Of a stretch of 64,000 nt of DNA, positions 42,262 to 50,740 are shown piece by piece. The DNA comes from Pseudaminobacter sp040045035 (GTDB lineage Bacteria; Pseudomonadota; Alphaproteobacteria; Rhizobiales; Rhizobiaceae), in assembly GCF_040045035.1 (NCBI RefSeq), contig NZ_JBDZDS010000005.1, positions 124,001 through 188,000 on the forward strand. Direction: 5' to 3'. The translations under genes were made by a program, and so were the position numbers. Under the pieces are notes generated by a model, which searched no databases, was not told the DNA's origin, and saw only the letters and a program-made list of their open reading frames with translations. Numbering within the stretch: position 1 is the first letter of the stretch; each line of letters opens with the position of its first letter.

Positions 42262-43305
42262 ATGAAGAAGTTTGCAACCGCCATGCTGGCGGGTGTTGCT
42301 CTGTCCATGTCGCTGGCTGCCGTGGCGCAGGCGAAGGACAAGATCATTGGCGTCTCCTGGTCGAACTTCCAGGAGGAGCGCTGGAAGACCGACGAGGCGG
42401 CGATCAAGGCCGCGCTCGAAGCCTCGGGCGACAAGTATATTTCCGCCGACGCCCAGTCCTCGGCGTCCAAGCAGCTGACCGACGTGGAAAGCCTTATCTC
42501 GCAGGGCGCCAACGCGCTGATCATCCTGGCGCAGGACTCCAGCGCGATCGGGCCCGCTGTCGAGAAGGCCGTGGCCGAAGGCATTCCGGTCGTCGGCTAT
42601 GACCGCCTGATCGAGAACAAGGACGCCTTCTACCTGACCTTCGACAACAAGGAAGTCGGCCGCCTGCAGGCCAAGTCGGTGTTCGAGGCCAAGCCCGAAG
42701 GCAACTACGTCTTCATCAAGGGCAACGGCGCCGACCCGAACGCCGACTTCCTGTTCTCCGGCCAGATGGAAGTGCTGAAGGACGCCATCGGTGCCGGCAA
42801 GATCAAGAATGTCGGCGAGGCCTATACCGACGGCTGGCTGCCGGCCAACGCGCAGAAGAACATGGAGCAGTTCCTGACCGCCAACGACAACAAGGTCGAC
42901 GCGGTGGTGGCTTCCAATGACGGCACTGCGGGCGGCGCGATCGCAGCCCTCGACGCGCAGGGCCTGGCCGGTTCGGTGCCGGTGTCGGGCCAGGACGGCG
43001 ACCATGCCGCGCTCAACCGCATCGCGCTCGGCACGCAGACCGTGTCGGTGTGGAAGGATGCGCGTGAGCTTGGCAAGGCGGCTGCCGAGATCGCCTCGCA
43101 GCTCGCCGACGGCAAGAAGATGGACGACATCCCGCATGCGGTGAAGTGGTCTGACGGCCCCAACAAGGTCGAGATGACGTCGGTCTTCCTCAAGCCCGTC
43201 GCTGTCACCAAGGACAACCTCAAGGCCGTCATCGACGCCGGCTGGGTTGGCAAGGACGTGGTCTGCCAGGGCGTGAAGGCGGGTTCGGTCGCGGCCTGCG
43301 ACTAG
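42262..43305 (+). CDS. xylF: Sugar ABC transporter periplasmic binding protein, XylF-like
   Basis: A 347-aa periplasmic binding protein with a signal peptide ending AQA. The closest recognisable relatives are D-xylose-binding XylF and ChvE: IGVSWSNFQEERWKTDE, SLISQGANALIILAQDSSAI, IPVVGYDRLIENKDAFYLTFDN, and VSGQDGDHAALNRIALGTQT. Xylose is the likely ligand but related pentoses or galactose cannot be excluded. It heads the operon behind the ROK-controlled promoter; an 11-bp hairpin separates it from the permease gene. Confidence 0.88.
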   Translation: MKKFATAMLAGVALSMSLAAVAQAKDKIIGVSWSNFQEERWKTDEAAIKAALEASGDKYISADAQSSASKQLTDVESLISQGANALIILAQDSSAIGPAVEKAVAEGIPVVGYDRLIENKDAFYLTFDNKEVGRLQAKSVFEAKPEGNYVFIKGNGADPNADFLFSGQMEVLKDAIGAGKIKNVGEAYTDGWLPANAQKNMEQFLTANDNKVDAVVASNDGTAGGAIAALDAQGLAGSVPVSGQDGDHAALNRIALGTQTVSVWKDARELGKAAAEIASQLADGKKMDDIPHAVKWSDGPNKVEMTSVFLKPVAVTKDNLKAVIDAGWVGKDVVCQGVKAGSVAACD

Positions 43306-43330
43306 GACGAGACGCTGTCCGGATCATTCG

Positions 43331-43358
43331 ACGCCGCGGTTTGAACGAACCGCGGCGT
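43331..43358 (+). terminator. Intra-operon hairpin between xylF and xylH
   Basis: A perfect 11-bp stem (43331-43341 with 43348-43358, ACGCCGCGGTT) with a 6-nt loop, followed by TTC only. Like the pstS-pstC hairpin, it probably keeps binding-protein mRNA above permease mRNA. Confidence 0.65.
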
Positions 43359-43514
43359 TTCATTCGGCGGTGCTGCGTGCCCACCGATGCGGGGCACCGC
43401 AACACCTTGAATTCCCACATGATCGCTTCCGGAAAATCGATTCCGTTTTTCGAGGGGCGTGCGCTAGGATGCAGCCGGCAACCGGCGCAAGACCGGACCG
43501 GGCGGGAGGACGTC

Positions 43515-44900
43515 ATGACCGAAGTGACAACTGAGGAACCCGCGGCGCAGGACACCGTGGGTCATGGGCTCGTGGACCGGGCGCGAGCGTCCGAGACGGG
43601 CGCGGTCGGCCGCTTCCTCCAGGCGACCGAACTCGACACGCGCATGCTGGGCATGGTCGGCGCGCTGCTGCTCATCTGGATCGGCTTCCAGTTCATCTCA
43701 AGCCTGCGCTTGGGCGTCAGTCCGTTCGAGTTCGACAGCCGGACCTTCCTGACCGCGCGCAACCTGTGGAACCTGTCGGTGCAATCCTCCTCGGTCGCCG
43801 TCATGGCGACCGGCATGGTGCTGGTCATCGTCACGCGCAACATCGACCTGTCGGTCGGATCCATCCTTGGCGTGTGCGGCATGATCATGGGCGTCACCCA
43901 GGCGATCGTCCTGCCGCGCTTTGGCGGCTATTCGCTTGGCGATCCCTCGATCTGGATCATTGCCCTGGCCGCCGGCCTGCTGGTCGGGCTGACGATCGGC
44001 GCCTTCCAGGGCTTTCTCATCGCCTATCTCGGCGTTCCCGCCTTCATCATCACGCTCGGCGGGTTGCTTGTCTGGCGCGGCGCCGCCTGGTGGGTCACCA
44101 GCGGCCAGACCGTGGCGCCGATGGATGCCACCTTCCGCCTGATGGGCGGCGGGCCGGAGGGCGCGATCGGCGCGACCTGGAGCTGGATCGTCGGTCTCGT
44201 CGCCTGCGCGGCCGTCATCCTGATGCTGGTCTCGGGCCGCAACCAACGCAAGCGCTTCCGTTTCCCACTCCGCCCCGTCTGGGCGGAGACGTTTTTGGGA
44301 GCTGTCGCCTGCATCCTCATCCTCGCCGCTGTCCTGGTCGCCAACTCCTATCCCTGGCCGGCTGGCACGGTGAAGAAATATGCCGAGGCCAACAACATCA
44401 CCATTCCGGACGGCGGGCTGTTCATCGCCCACGGCATCGCCATCCCGGTGCTGATGGCGATCGCGGCCGGTATCATCATGACCTTCATCACCACGCGCAC
44501 CCGCTTCGGCCGCTACGTCTTCGCGATCGGCGGCAATCCGGAAGCCGCCGAGCTTGCCGGCATCAACACGCGCTGGGTGACGATGAAGATCTTCATGCTG
44601 ATGGGCTTCCTCGCGGCCATCAGCGCGGCGATCTCGACCGCGCGCCTGAACGCGGCCACGAATGCGCAGGGAACGCTCGACGAATTGCTCGTGATCGCCG
44701 CGGCCGTCATCGGCGGCACCTCGCTCTCGGGCGGCGTCGGCACGGTGGCTGGCGCCATGCTGGGCGCGATGCTGATGCAGTCGCTGCAGTCGGGCATGGT
44801 GCTGCTGGGAGTGGACACGCCGCTGCAGAACATCGTCGTCGGCATCGTGCTGGTCGCGGCGGTGTGGCTCGACACGCTCTACCGCCGCCGCGTGCACTGA
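43515..44900 (+). CDS. xylH: Sugar ABC transporter permease, XylH-like
   Basis: A 461-aa inner-membrane permease of the BPD_transp_2 family with about 10-12 helices. It is longer than ribose permeases because of a central insert (about 215-295), as in XylH. Landmarks are GMVLVIVTRNIDLSVGSILG, GVPAFIITLGGLLVWRG, and FAIGGNPEAAELAGINTRW. ATG 43515 follows GGGAGGA; the upstream in-frame reading from 43341 crosses the hairpin and is rejected. Confidence 0.9.
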   Translation: MTEVTTEEPAAQDTVGHGLVDRARASETGAVGRFLQATELDTRMLGMVGALLLIWIGFQFISSLRLGVSPFEFDSRTFLTARNLWNLSVQSSSVAVMATGMVLVIVTRNIDLSVGSILGVCGMIMGVTQAIVLPRFGGYSLGDPSIWIIALAAGLLVGLTIGAFQGFLIAYLGVPAFIITLGGLLVWRGAAWWVTSGQTVAPMDATFRLMGGGPEGAIGATWSWIVGLVACAAVILMLVSGRNQRKRFRFPLRPVWAETFLGAVACILILAAVLVANSYPWPAGTVKKYAEANNITIPDGGLFIAHGIAIPVLMAIAAGIIMTFITTRTRFGRYVFAIGGNPEAAELAGINTRWVTMKIFMLMGFLAAISAAISTARLNAATNAQGTLDELLVIAAAVIGGTSLSGGVGTVAGAMLGAMLMQSLQSGMVLLGVDTPLQNIVVGIVLVAAVWLDTLYRRRVH

Positions 44901-44914
44901 ACCGGGAGGCCACG

Positions 44915-45703
44915 ATGGACCAGATACGCACCCCGCTCGTCGAGCTTCGCAACATCTCCATCGCCTTCGGCGGCATCCGCGCCGTGGACGACGCCTCGGT
45001 CGACCTGCATGCGGGCGAGGTCGTGGCACTGCTCGGCCACAATGGCGCTGGCAAGTCGACGCTGATCAAGATCCTGTCGGGCGCCTACAAGCGCGACAGC
45101 GGTACCATCCTCGTCAGTGGCGAGGATGCCACGATCGGCAATCCGCGCGATGCCAAGAAATACGGTATCGAGACGATCTACCAGACGCTGGCTTTGGCCG
45201 ACAATGTGGACGCCGCCGCCAACCTGTTCCTCGGCCGCGAGCTCAGGACCGGCTGGGGCACGCTGGACGACGTCGCCATGGAAGCCGAGGCGCGCAAGGT
45301 GATGGGGCGGCTCAACCCGCGCTTCCAGCGCTTCAAGGAGCCGGTGAGCAAGCTGTCGGGCGGGCAGCGCCAGTCGGTGGCGATCGCCCGCGCCATCCTG
45401 TTCAACGCCCGCATCCTGATCATGGACGAGCCGACGGCAGCACTTGGGCCGCAGGAGACGGCGCAGGTCGGCGAACTCGTCAAGCAGCTGAAGGCCGACG
45501 GTATCGGCATCTTCCTGATCAGCCACGACATCCACGATGTCTTCGACCTCGCCGACCGGGTCTGCGTGATGAAAAACGGCCAGGTCGTCGGCACGGCGCG
45601 CACCGAGGATGTGACCAAGGACGAGGTGCTCGGCATGATCATCCTCGGCAAATGTCCGCCCGGCGCGATACCGGGGCCGGGCGCCTTGGTCAATGCGGTG
45701 TGA
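44915..45703 (+). CDS. xylG: Sugar ABC transporter ATP-binding protein, single-domain XylG-like
   Basis: A 262-aa ATPase with one nucleotide-binding domain: Walker A GHNGAGKSTLIKILSG, Q-loop IYQTLALADNVDAAANLFLGRE, signature LSGGQRQSVAIARAI, Walker B ILIMDEPTAALGP, H-loop ISHDIHDVFDLADRV. Enterobacterial XylG has two such domains. The single-domain form, as in rhizobial sugar importers such as FrcA, would work as a homodimer. ATG 44915 follows GGGAGG and is 14 bp after xylH. Confidence 0.9.
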   Translation: MDQIRTPLVELRNISIAFGGIRAVDDASVDLHAGEVVALLGHNGAGKSTLIKILSGAYKRDSGTILVSGEDATIGNPRDAKKYGIETIYQTLALADNVDAAANLFLGRELRTGWGTLDDVAMEAEARKVMGRLNPRFQRFKEPVSKLSGGQRQSVAIARAILFNARILIMDEPTAALGPQETAQVGELVKQLKADGIGIFLISHDIHDVFDLADRVCVMKNGQVVGTARTEDVTKDEVLGMIILGKCPPGAIPGPGALVNAV

Positions 45704-45793
45704 CGGTACGCGTTTCGGCGTAGAAACCATAGACAAACGTTCTGACAGGCTGCGGATTGCAATAGTTCCGGCACCCGTTACAAAGGGTGGGGT

Positions 45794-47440
45794 ATGAGCG
45801 CCCGCCCGTTGAAGAAATTCATTTCTCTTGCGGCTTTCTTGGCTGTCGCATTTGCCAGCCTCGGAATGGCTGGCTTTGCCTATGTCGCCTCGGAGGAGGC
45901 AGCACGTTTCAAGTTCGAGGCGACGGTGGACGATGCGATGAACCGCATCGAAGGCCGCCTCGACCTGCATCTGTCCCTGCTGCGATCCACCCAGGCGATC
46001 TTCCAGGTACGCGGAGGCAATGTCACGCCTGACGAGTTCCGGGCATACTTCAACGCGCTCGACATCAAGAACAACTTCACTGGCCTGCGCGGCATCGGCT
46101 TCCTGGGCTTTGGCAAGGCGGGGAGCGAGCCCGAGCTCGAAGGCCAGATCAAGCACCTCTACGGCGTGCACCGGGAGATCTTTCCGGCCTCGATGCAAAA
46201 GTGGCGGACTCCGCTGCTGCTTTACCAGCCGATGAGCGGCCCCGATCTCGATGGAATCGGCTATGACATGTTCGCCGATCCCGCGCGCCGCTCGGCGATC
46301 GAGCTGGCGGTCCGCACCGGCAAGCAGCGGGCCACGGGGCGCGTGTTGCTAGGGAAGGAAAGCCGGGTCGGACAGGAACCAGTGCCGGGCTTCCTGATCT
46401 TTGCCAGCATCACCCACAAGCCGACGCCGGAGGAGGCCGCCAGCGGCCTGCCGCCGGTAACTGGCCTCGTCTTCGTGGGTTTCCGCACGGGGGACCTGTT
46501 CCAGGCCGCGATGGGGTCGGCGCCTCTGCTGCCTATCAGCGCCGAGGTGTTCGACGGGCCGATCGAGGACGAAAACCTGTTCTACCGGACGCCGCCACCG
46601 CCCTCGGATGCCTATGGCCAGGACTTCCGCGTGACGCGGACCATCGTCCTGGGCGGCAAGCCTTGGACGCTGCGGTTCCGCCCGGCCGATACCTTTTCAG
46701 AGCCATCGTCGCCCACCATCCCGCTCATGCTCGGGCTGTTCGGCCTGCTTTTGGCCGGGGCGGTGGCCATGGTCGCCCTCTACCAGGAGCGCGCCTACGA
46801 CGCCGTTTCACAGCTGCACGAGACGACTGAAAAGAGCCTGCTGGAAAAGGACCTGATGCTTCAGGAAATGAAGCACCGGATCAAGAACTCGATCACCCGC
46901 GTGCTGGCCATGGCCCGCCAGACGGCGGCGCATTCGACCGATCTCCAGGAATTTTCAAAGTCGTTCGCCGCGCGCCTCCAGGCCATGGCTGCCTCGCAAG
47001 ACATGCTCACCCGCTCGCGCTGGCAGAAGGCCGATCTTCGCGAGCTGGTCGAGACCGAGCTGCAGCAGGTATTCGGCAAGGAACTGCCTGACGACATGCT
47101 TTCTGGCCCGACCGTGCTCCTGGACCAGACCATGACCCAGGCGCTTGGCCTGACGTTCCACGAACTGGCGACCAACGCATTGAAATACGGCGAGGTCGGC
47201 GACTCCATGGCTGCCTTGAAGGTCACGTGGGAGATCATTGACGAGGGCAATCCGAAGCGACTACGCCTGTCGTGGGTGGAACAAAGCAGCACGCCGGTCA
47301 TCCCGCCGACCCGGACGGGCTTCGGCACCAAGCTCATCGACCGGAACATCGAGCGGGAGCTCTACGGCACAATCGCGCGCGATTACGGCGCAGGCGGCCT
47401 CTCGGTGGACATTGACATTCCGCTGAACTCGAGAAAGTAG
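45794..47440 (+). CDS. CHASE-domain sensor kinase of the HWE/HisKA_2 type
   Basis: A 548-aa membrane kinase: helix 1 (about 8-30), periplasmic CHASE domain (about 60-270, with RGGNVTPDEFRAYFNALDI and LRGIGFLGF), helix 2 (about 309-331), then a HWE/HisKA_2 dimerisation domain with phospho-acceptor His361 (LQEMKHRIKNSITRVLAMARQ) and an HATPase domain with FHELATNALKYG. HWE/HisKA_2 kinases are the usual sensors for PhyR in alphaproteobacteria. No EcfG-type promoter lies upstream. Its position beside the stress locus suggests, but does not prove, input to PhyR. Confidence 0.9.
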   Translation: MSARPLKKFISLAAFLAVAFASLGMAGFAYVASEEAARFKFEATVDDAMNRIEGRLDLHLSLLRSTQAIFQVRGGNVTPDEFRAYFNALDIKNNFTGLRGIGFLGFGKAGSEPELEGQIKHLYGVHREIFPASMQKWRTPLLLYQPMSGPDLDGIGYDMFADPARRSAIELAVRTGKQRATGRVLLGKESRVGQEPVPGFLIFASITHKPTPEEAASGLPPVTGLVFVGFRTGDLFQAAMGSAPLLPISAEVFDGPIEDENLFYRTPPPPSDAYGQDFRVTRTIVLGGKPWTLRFRPADTFSEPSSPTIPLMLGLFGLLLAGAVAMVALYQERAYDAVSQLHETTEKSLLEKDLMLQEMKHRIKNSITRVLAMARQTAAHSTDLQEFSKSFAARLQAMAASQDMLTRSRWQKADLRELVETELQQVFGKELPDDMLSGPTVLLDQTMTQALGLTFHELATNALKYGEVGDSMAALKVTWEIIDEGNPKRLRLSWVEQSSTPVIPPTRTGFGTKLIDRNIERELYGTIARDYGAGGLSVDIDIPLNSRK

Positions 47441-47507
47441 GACGGCTTATCGCGTCGGCAGCCCAGCTGGGCGCGGTCCGGAACTCTGCCACTTGCCGGG
47501 CTACTAG

Positions 47508-47825
47508 CTAGCGACCGGCCTTTTCGAAATGGACCTCACTGGGTGCAGGCGCAGGCTCCGATGTGTAGATCGACGCATCGAGCGTGCCATCCGGCGTCAC
47601 CTTCCAGGTCAGCTGGGCGTCCTCTTCCTCCATGGCGGGATCGACGGAAACGCATTTGGCGTAGACCCGCGGGCGCTGGCCCTCGGCGTCGCGCAAGGCG
47701 CTCGGCAGCATGCTGGCGCATTCTTCCTCGGTTTCATAGAGCGGCACCGGAGCCGGCAGTTCGCCGCATTGCTTGAGATCGCCCGAACATCCGATGATGA
47801 GCAGAAGAGCAGCGATGTGTTCCAT
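47508..47825 (-). CDS. Small secreted Cys-containing protein with an EcfG-type promoter
   Basis: A 105-aa protein beginning MEHIAALLLIIGCSG, a short hydrophobic signal or lipobox-like segment (Cys13). Three further Cys lie in LKQCGELP, EEECASML and YAKCVSV; the rest is acidic and polar. No family recognised. GAGAGGAAG precedes ATG 47825, so the 47954 reading is rejected. A perfect EcfG promoter motif sits 23-47 bp upstream, marking it as a general-stress gene. Confidence 0.7.
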   Translation of the reverse strand: MEHIAALLLIIGCSGDLKQCGELPAPVPLYETEEECASMLPSALRDAEGQRPRVYAKCVSVDPAMEEEDAQLTWKVTPDGTLDASIYTSEPAPAPSEVHFEKAGR

Positions 47826-47847
47826 GGGGGCTTCCTCTCCGCGAGGG

Positions 47848-47872
47848 AACGATCCCGTGCGCGGCAGGTTCC
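47848..47872 (-). promoter_or_regulatory. EcfG-type promoter of the small secreted protein gene
   Basis: Minus strand GGAAC (47868-47872) followed by 16 bp and CGTT (47848-47851). It matches the GGAAC-N16/17-CGTT consensus of general-stress ECF sigma factors. Confidence 0.82.
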
Positions 47873-47997
47873 CGCAATTCGGGCGTCGGCGCCAAAAAAT
47901 GACGTCCGATCGAGCGTACTTTTGGGAGAAAGCAGGGCATGGCTTGTCGCACATGAGCGGCCTAAGCCACGACCTGCCAGCATAGATGCAACGGCCC

Positions 47998-49050
47998 TCA
48001 GTCGATCTCGAAGCTGTCGCCGGGGACCACCAGTTCGTAGCGAAGCGTATCGTTGTCGATGCTGAAGCTGGCGGTGCCGTTCAGCGAGGTCGGCACGACA
48101 TGTTCGAGCGCAACGCTGCCGAACCGCTTCTCGCCGCGCTTGTTGGCCGGACGGCCGAGCGTCTCCGTCCAGGAGAGCGAAAGGGAGGGCTCGTTCTCCG
48201 CCCCCTCTATCTTCTCCGCGGCGACGGTGACGAAGCCCCCGCTCTGCGACAGCGCGCCGTAACTGACCGAATTGACCGCGAGTTCGTGCAGGGCCAGTCC
48301 GATATGCAGCGCGGCGTTGGGGTTGAGATAGGGGTTTATCCCCTCGAACACGACCGCACGCTTGGTATCGGGGCTGTAGCGCGCGACCTGGCTGATGACG
48401 AGCTCTCGCAGATCGGCCCCGCGCCAGTTGGAGGAGGTGACCAGGTCCTGCGAGGAGGCCAGAGATTGCAGGCGACCGCGAAAACGCGACAGGAACGTGT
48501 CGATCGAGCCGGAATAGCGGCCGGTCTGGGTGGCTATGCTCTGGATAATGGCAAGCAGGTTCTTCGAACGGTGGCTGAGTTCGCGCAGCAGGGCCCTCAG
48601 CGTCTGCTCGCGGCGCTTCTGCTCGGTTATGTCAACGGCGGTGGTGACGATGCCGTTGGTGTCAGCCTCCGGGGTCTTGTCGAGGTCGATCCATACTTCG
48701 AACCAGCGCTGGCCGCCGTCGTTCGGAAAGGTGATTTCCAGGCTTTCCGGCTGGCCGGTGTCGAGAACGGCCTGCTTGGCGGATATCATGCGTTCAGCCT
48801 GCGCAGGAGGCAGGAAATCGCTGTCCGTCTTGCCGGTGACGTCGCCCGCGGCCCAGGCCTTGGGTACGTTCTGCGCCCACAGCACACGCAGATCCTGATC
48901 CTGATAGAGCACGAGGATACCGGTGTTCCGCAACGCGTGGACGAGGGCTCGGCCAAGGTCAGGGATTCCCCCGGTGTGGGGTTTCACCGCGGCGCGACCG
49001 CCGTTTTCATTCTTTTCGTGCTTCTCGTGTCCGCTGGCGACCGTGATCAT
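47998..49050 (-). CDS. PAS-HWE/HisKA_2 sensor histidine kinase
   Basis: A 350-aa soluble kinase: N-terminal PAS domain (about 35-145, GILVLYQDQDLRVLWAQN and WFEVWIDLDKT) and a HisKA_2-type domain with His160 (LLRELSHRSKNLLAIIQSIATQT), then an HATPase domain (LALHELAVNSVSYGAL). It lies two genes from phyR on the same strand and has its own EcfG-type promoter at 49078-49102, so it is both a likely PhyR kinase and a member of the regulon. ATG 49050 follows GGGGAAAG. Confidence 0.92.
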   Translation of the reverse strand: MITVASGHEKHEKNENGGRAAVKPHTGGIPDLGRALVHALRNTGILVLYQDQDLRVLWAQNVPKAWAAGDVTGKTDSDFLPPAQAERMISAKQAVLDTGQPESLEITFPNDGGQRWFEVWIDLDKTPEADTNGIVTTAVDITEQKRREQTLRALLRELSHRSKNLLAIIQSIATQTGRYSGSIDTFLSRFRGRLQSLASSQDLVTSSNWRGADLRELVISQVARYSPDTKRAVVFEGINPYLNPNAALHIGLALHELAVNSVSYGALSQSGGFVTVAAEKIEGAENEPSLSLSWTETLGRPANKRGEKRFGSVALEHVVPTSLNGTASFSIDNDTLRYELVVPGDSFEID

Positions 49051-49077
49051 CGTTCAACTTTCCCCACGCGCAGGTTG

Positions 49078-49102
49078 AACGATTCAATCTGTGATGGGTT
49101 CC
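49078..49102 (-). promoter_or_regulatory. EcfG-type promoter of the PAS-HWE kinase gene
   Basis: Minus strand GGAAC (49098-49102), 16-bp spacer, CGTT (49078-49081), 28 bp upstream of the start codon. Confidence 0.82.
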
Positions 49103-49233
49103 CGCTATGCCCTGCGTTAGCTCGGGCTCAGCATCGGCATTGGAGCCGAGCTTGCTGACCGCCGCTGTTCGATAACCCTCCGGCAGCCGTTCGAAAGCCG
49201 CCAGCAATGCGTCATTTTCGGCAAAGTTCGATG

Positions 49234-49401
49234 TCACTGGGCCCTGCGAAAAAGACCGGCGATCAGCGAGATCACCAGGAACGCCAGGAAGATAAAGAAG
49301 AGGATTTGCGCGATTCCGGCGGACGTTCCCGCGATGCCGCCAAAGCCGAGTGCACCGGCAATGATAGCGACCACGAGGAATACGAGGGCCCAGTACAGCA
49401 T
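49234..49401 (-). CDS. DUF1328 small membrane protein (YtjA family)
   Basis: A 55-aa protein, MLYWALVFLVVAIIAGALGF then GGIAGTSAGIAQILFFIFL and a short Arg-containing tail (LFRRAQ). It has two transmembrane helices and matches the YtjA/DUF1328 family of stress-inducible membrane proteins, whose function is not known. ATG 49401 follows AAGGAGATG. An EcfG-type promoter is centred about 45 bp upstream, consistent with its common place in general-stress regulons. Confidence 0.9.
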   Translation of the reverse strand: MLYWALVFLVVAIIAGALGFGGIAGTSAGIAQILFFIFLAFLVISLIAGLFRRAQ

Positions 49402-49431
49402 CAATCATCTCCTTAGCCGGTATGGTGTTGA

Positions 49432-49456
49432 AACGTGTGAGCGCGGCCTTTGTTCC
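49432..49456 (-). promoter_or_regulatory. EcfG-type promoter of the DUF1328 gene
   Basis: Minus strand GGAAC (49452-49456), 16-bp spacer, CGTT (49432-49435), 31 bp upstream of the start codon. Confidence 0.82.
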
Positions 49457-49531
49457 ACGCGCTTAAGTCGCGCCGACTCAAAGAAAAGGCCGCCTCGGGG
49501 ACGACCTTTTCAAGCGTCCGGGTGGGTCAGG

Positions 49532-50326
49532 TCAAGCAGCGGCCTTGGCCTGCCGATCGAAGAAAAGTGCCTGGCTGATCAAGGCCTTGACCATTTCCGG
49601 ATTGAACGGCTTGGTGACCAGGAAGGCCGGTTCAGGGCGTTCACCAGTGAGCAGCCGCTCCGGGAAGGCGGTGATGAAGATGACCGGCACCGAGGCGCTG
49701 GTCAGGATTTCGTTCACGGCGTCGATGCCGGAGCTGCCATCGGCGAGCTGGATGTCGGCCAGGATCATCTTCGGCCGCGTCCGGCTGAACATGGCGATCG
49801 CTTCGGTGTGGGTGCGCGCCGTGCCGACAACGCGGTGGCCCAGGCTTTCGACCATTTCCTCGATGTCCATGGCGATCAGCGGTTCGTCCTCGATGATCAG
49901 GATGTCGGTAGCCACCTGACGCGAAATCTCGTTGCTGGCCTGGGAAAGAAGCTCGACGAATTGGGCTTCGGTGACGCCCAGGATCTCGGCGGCTTCCTCA
50001 TTGTTGAAGCCTTCCACCGCCACCAGCAGGAACGCCTGGCGCGGCAGCGGGGAAAGGGCGGTCAGATTGGCCGCGGCGCGCTGCTCCCAGGGTGAATCCG
50101 CTTCTTCCTGCGGCACACGGATGGCGACCGTGGTAAACAGGCGGGCGAAGACCTTGTAGAGCGCGATGCGCTCACTAGATGCTTCGGGGAAGATGCTGAC
50201 GTCGGCAATGATCGCCTCCAGCACTGCCGCAACCAGCGCGTCGCCACTTTGTTGCGATCCGGAGACCGCGCGCGAAAAACGACGCAGATAAGGTAGATGA
50301 GGGGCGATGGTTGCCGACAGACTCAT
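49532..50326 (-). CDS. phyR: PhyR, sigma-like response regulator (anti-anti-sigma factor)
   Basis: A 264-aa regulator with an N-terminal ECF-sigma-like domain (about 1-130, LTALSPLPRQAFLLVAVEGFNNEEAAEILGVTEAQF) and a C-terminal receiver (about 140-255) with Asp191 (ILADIQLAD) and Lys in LVTKPFNPE. When phosphorylated it sequesters NepR and frees EcfG. It diverges from nepR-ecfG; the two EcfG-type promoters are arranged back to back in the gap. ATG 50326 gives the normal family N terminus. Confidence 0.96.
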   Translation of the reverse strand: MSLSATIAPHLPYLRRFSRAVSGSQQSGDALVAAVLEAIIADVSIFPEASSERIALYKVFARLFTTVAIRVPQEEADSPWEQRAAANLTALSPLPRQAFLLVAVEGFNNEEAAEILGVTEAQFVELLSQASNEISRQVATDILIIEDEPLIAMDIEEMVESLGHRVVGTARTHTEAIAMFSRTRPKMILADIQLADGSSGIDAVNEILTSASVPVIFITAFPERLLTGERPEPAFLVTKPFNPEMVKALISQALFFDRQAKAAA

Positions 50327-50386
50327 GATAGGATGCTTCCCTCACATGATGGAGATGAATTGATAATTTGAAACACCACCGGCTTC

Positions 50387-50411
50387 AACGACGCATTTCC
50401 GAAAAAGTTCC
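50387..50411 (-). promoter_or_regulatory. EcfG-type promoter of phyR
   Basis: Minus strand GGAAC (50407-50411), 16-bp spacer, CGTT (50387-50390). It faces away from the nepR promoter 10 bp to its right. Confidence 0.88.
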
Positions 50412-50420
50412 GGCCTTGGA

Positions 50421-50445
50421 GGAACTAAGTTGCCGATGCGGCGTT
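50421..50445 (+). promoter_or_regulatory. EcfG-type promoter of nepR-ecfG
   Basis: GGAAC (50421-50425), 16-bp spacer, CGTT (50442-50445), 92 bp upstream of nepR. The two divergent -35 elements are only 9 bp apart. Confidence 0.88.
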
Positions 50446-50537
50446 GGGGGGTGGAATTGGGCAACCGAATAGCGGGTTCGTTCGCCTTGTTTTTGGGACG
50501 CGAGCGGGCATCGGTAGAAACAGGGACGACCATATTA

Positions 50538-50735
50538 ATGACTAAACAGCAGGTCGGTGCGGAAGACACCGCTTTGCGCCGGCAGGGTTCGGGCGACCCG
50601 CTCGGCGCAAATTCAGAAATTGGCCGCAAACTGAAGCAATATTATGATCAGTTGTTGAGCGACGAGGTGCCGGAGCGCTTCAGCCAGTTGCTAGCCCAGC
50701 TGGAAGAAGCCGAACCTTGTCAGAAGAAGGGCTGA
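50538..50735 (+). CDS. nepR: Anti-sigma factor NepR
   Basis: A 65-aa protein with the NepR core EIGRKLKQYYDQLLSDEVPERFSQLLAQLEEAE. In unstressed cells NepR binds the sigma factor EcfG; phosphorylated PhyR takes it away. ATG 50538 (MTKQQVGAED) is chosen because the longer in-frame reading from 50430 overlaps the EcfG-type promoter. Its stop codon is 5 bp before ecfG. Confidence 0.94.
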   Translation: MTKQQVGAEDTALRRQGSGDPLGANSEIGRKLKQYYDQLLSDEVPERFSQLLAQLEEAEPCQKKG

Positions 50736-50740
50736 TCGGC

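Noticed and set aside
49007..49237. 76-aa minus-strand ORF starting at GTG 49237, overlapping the DUF1328 stop
   Set aside because: The N-terminal half looks somewhat protein-like, but the C-terminal half is low-quality, it overlaps the kinase start codon and covers that gene's EcfG-type promoter.
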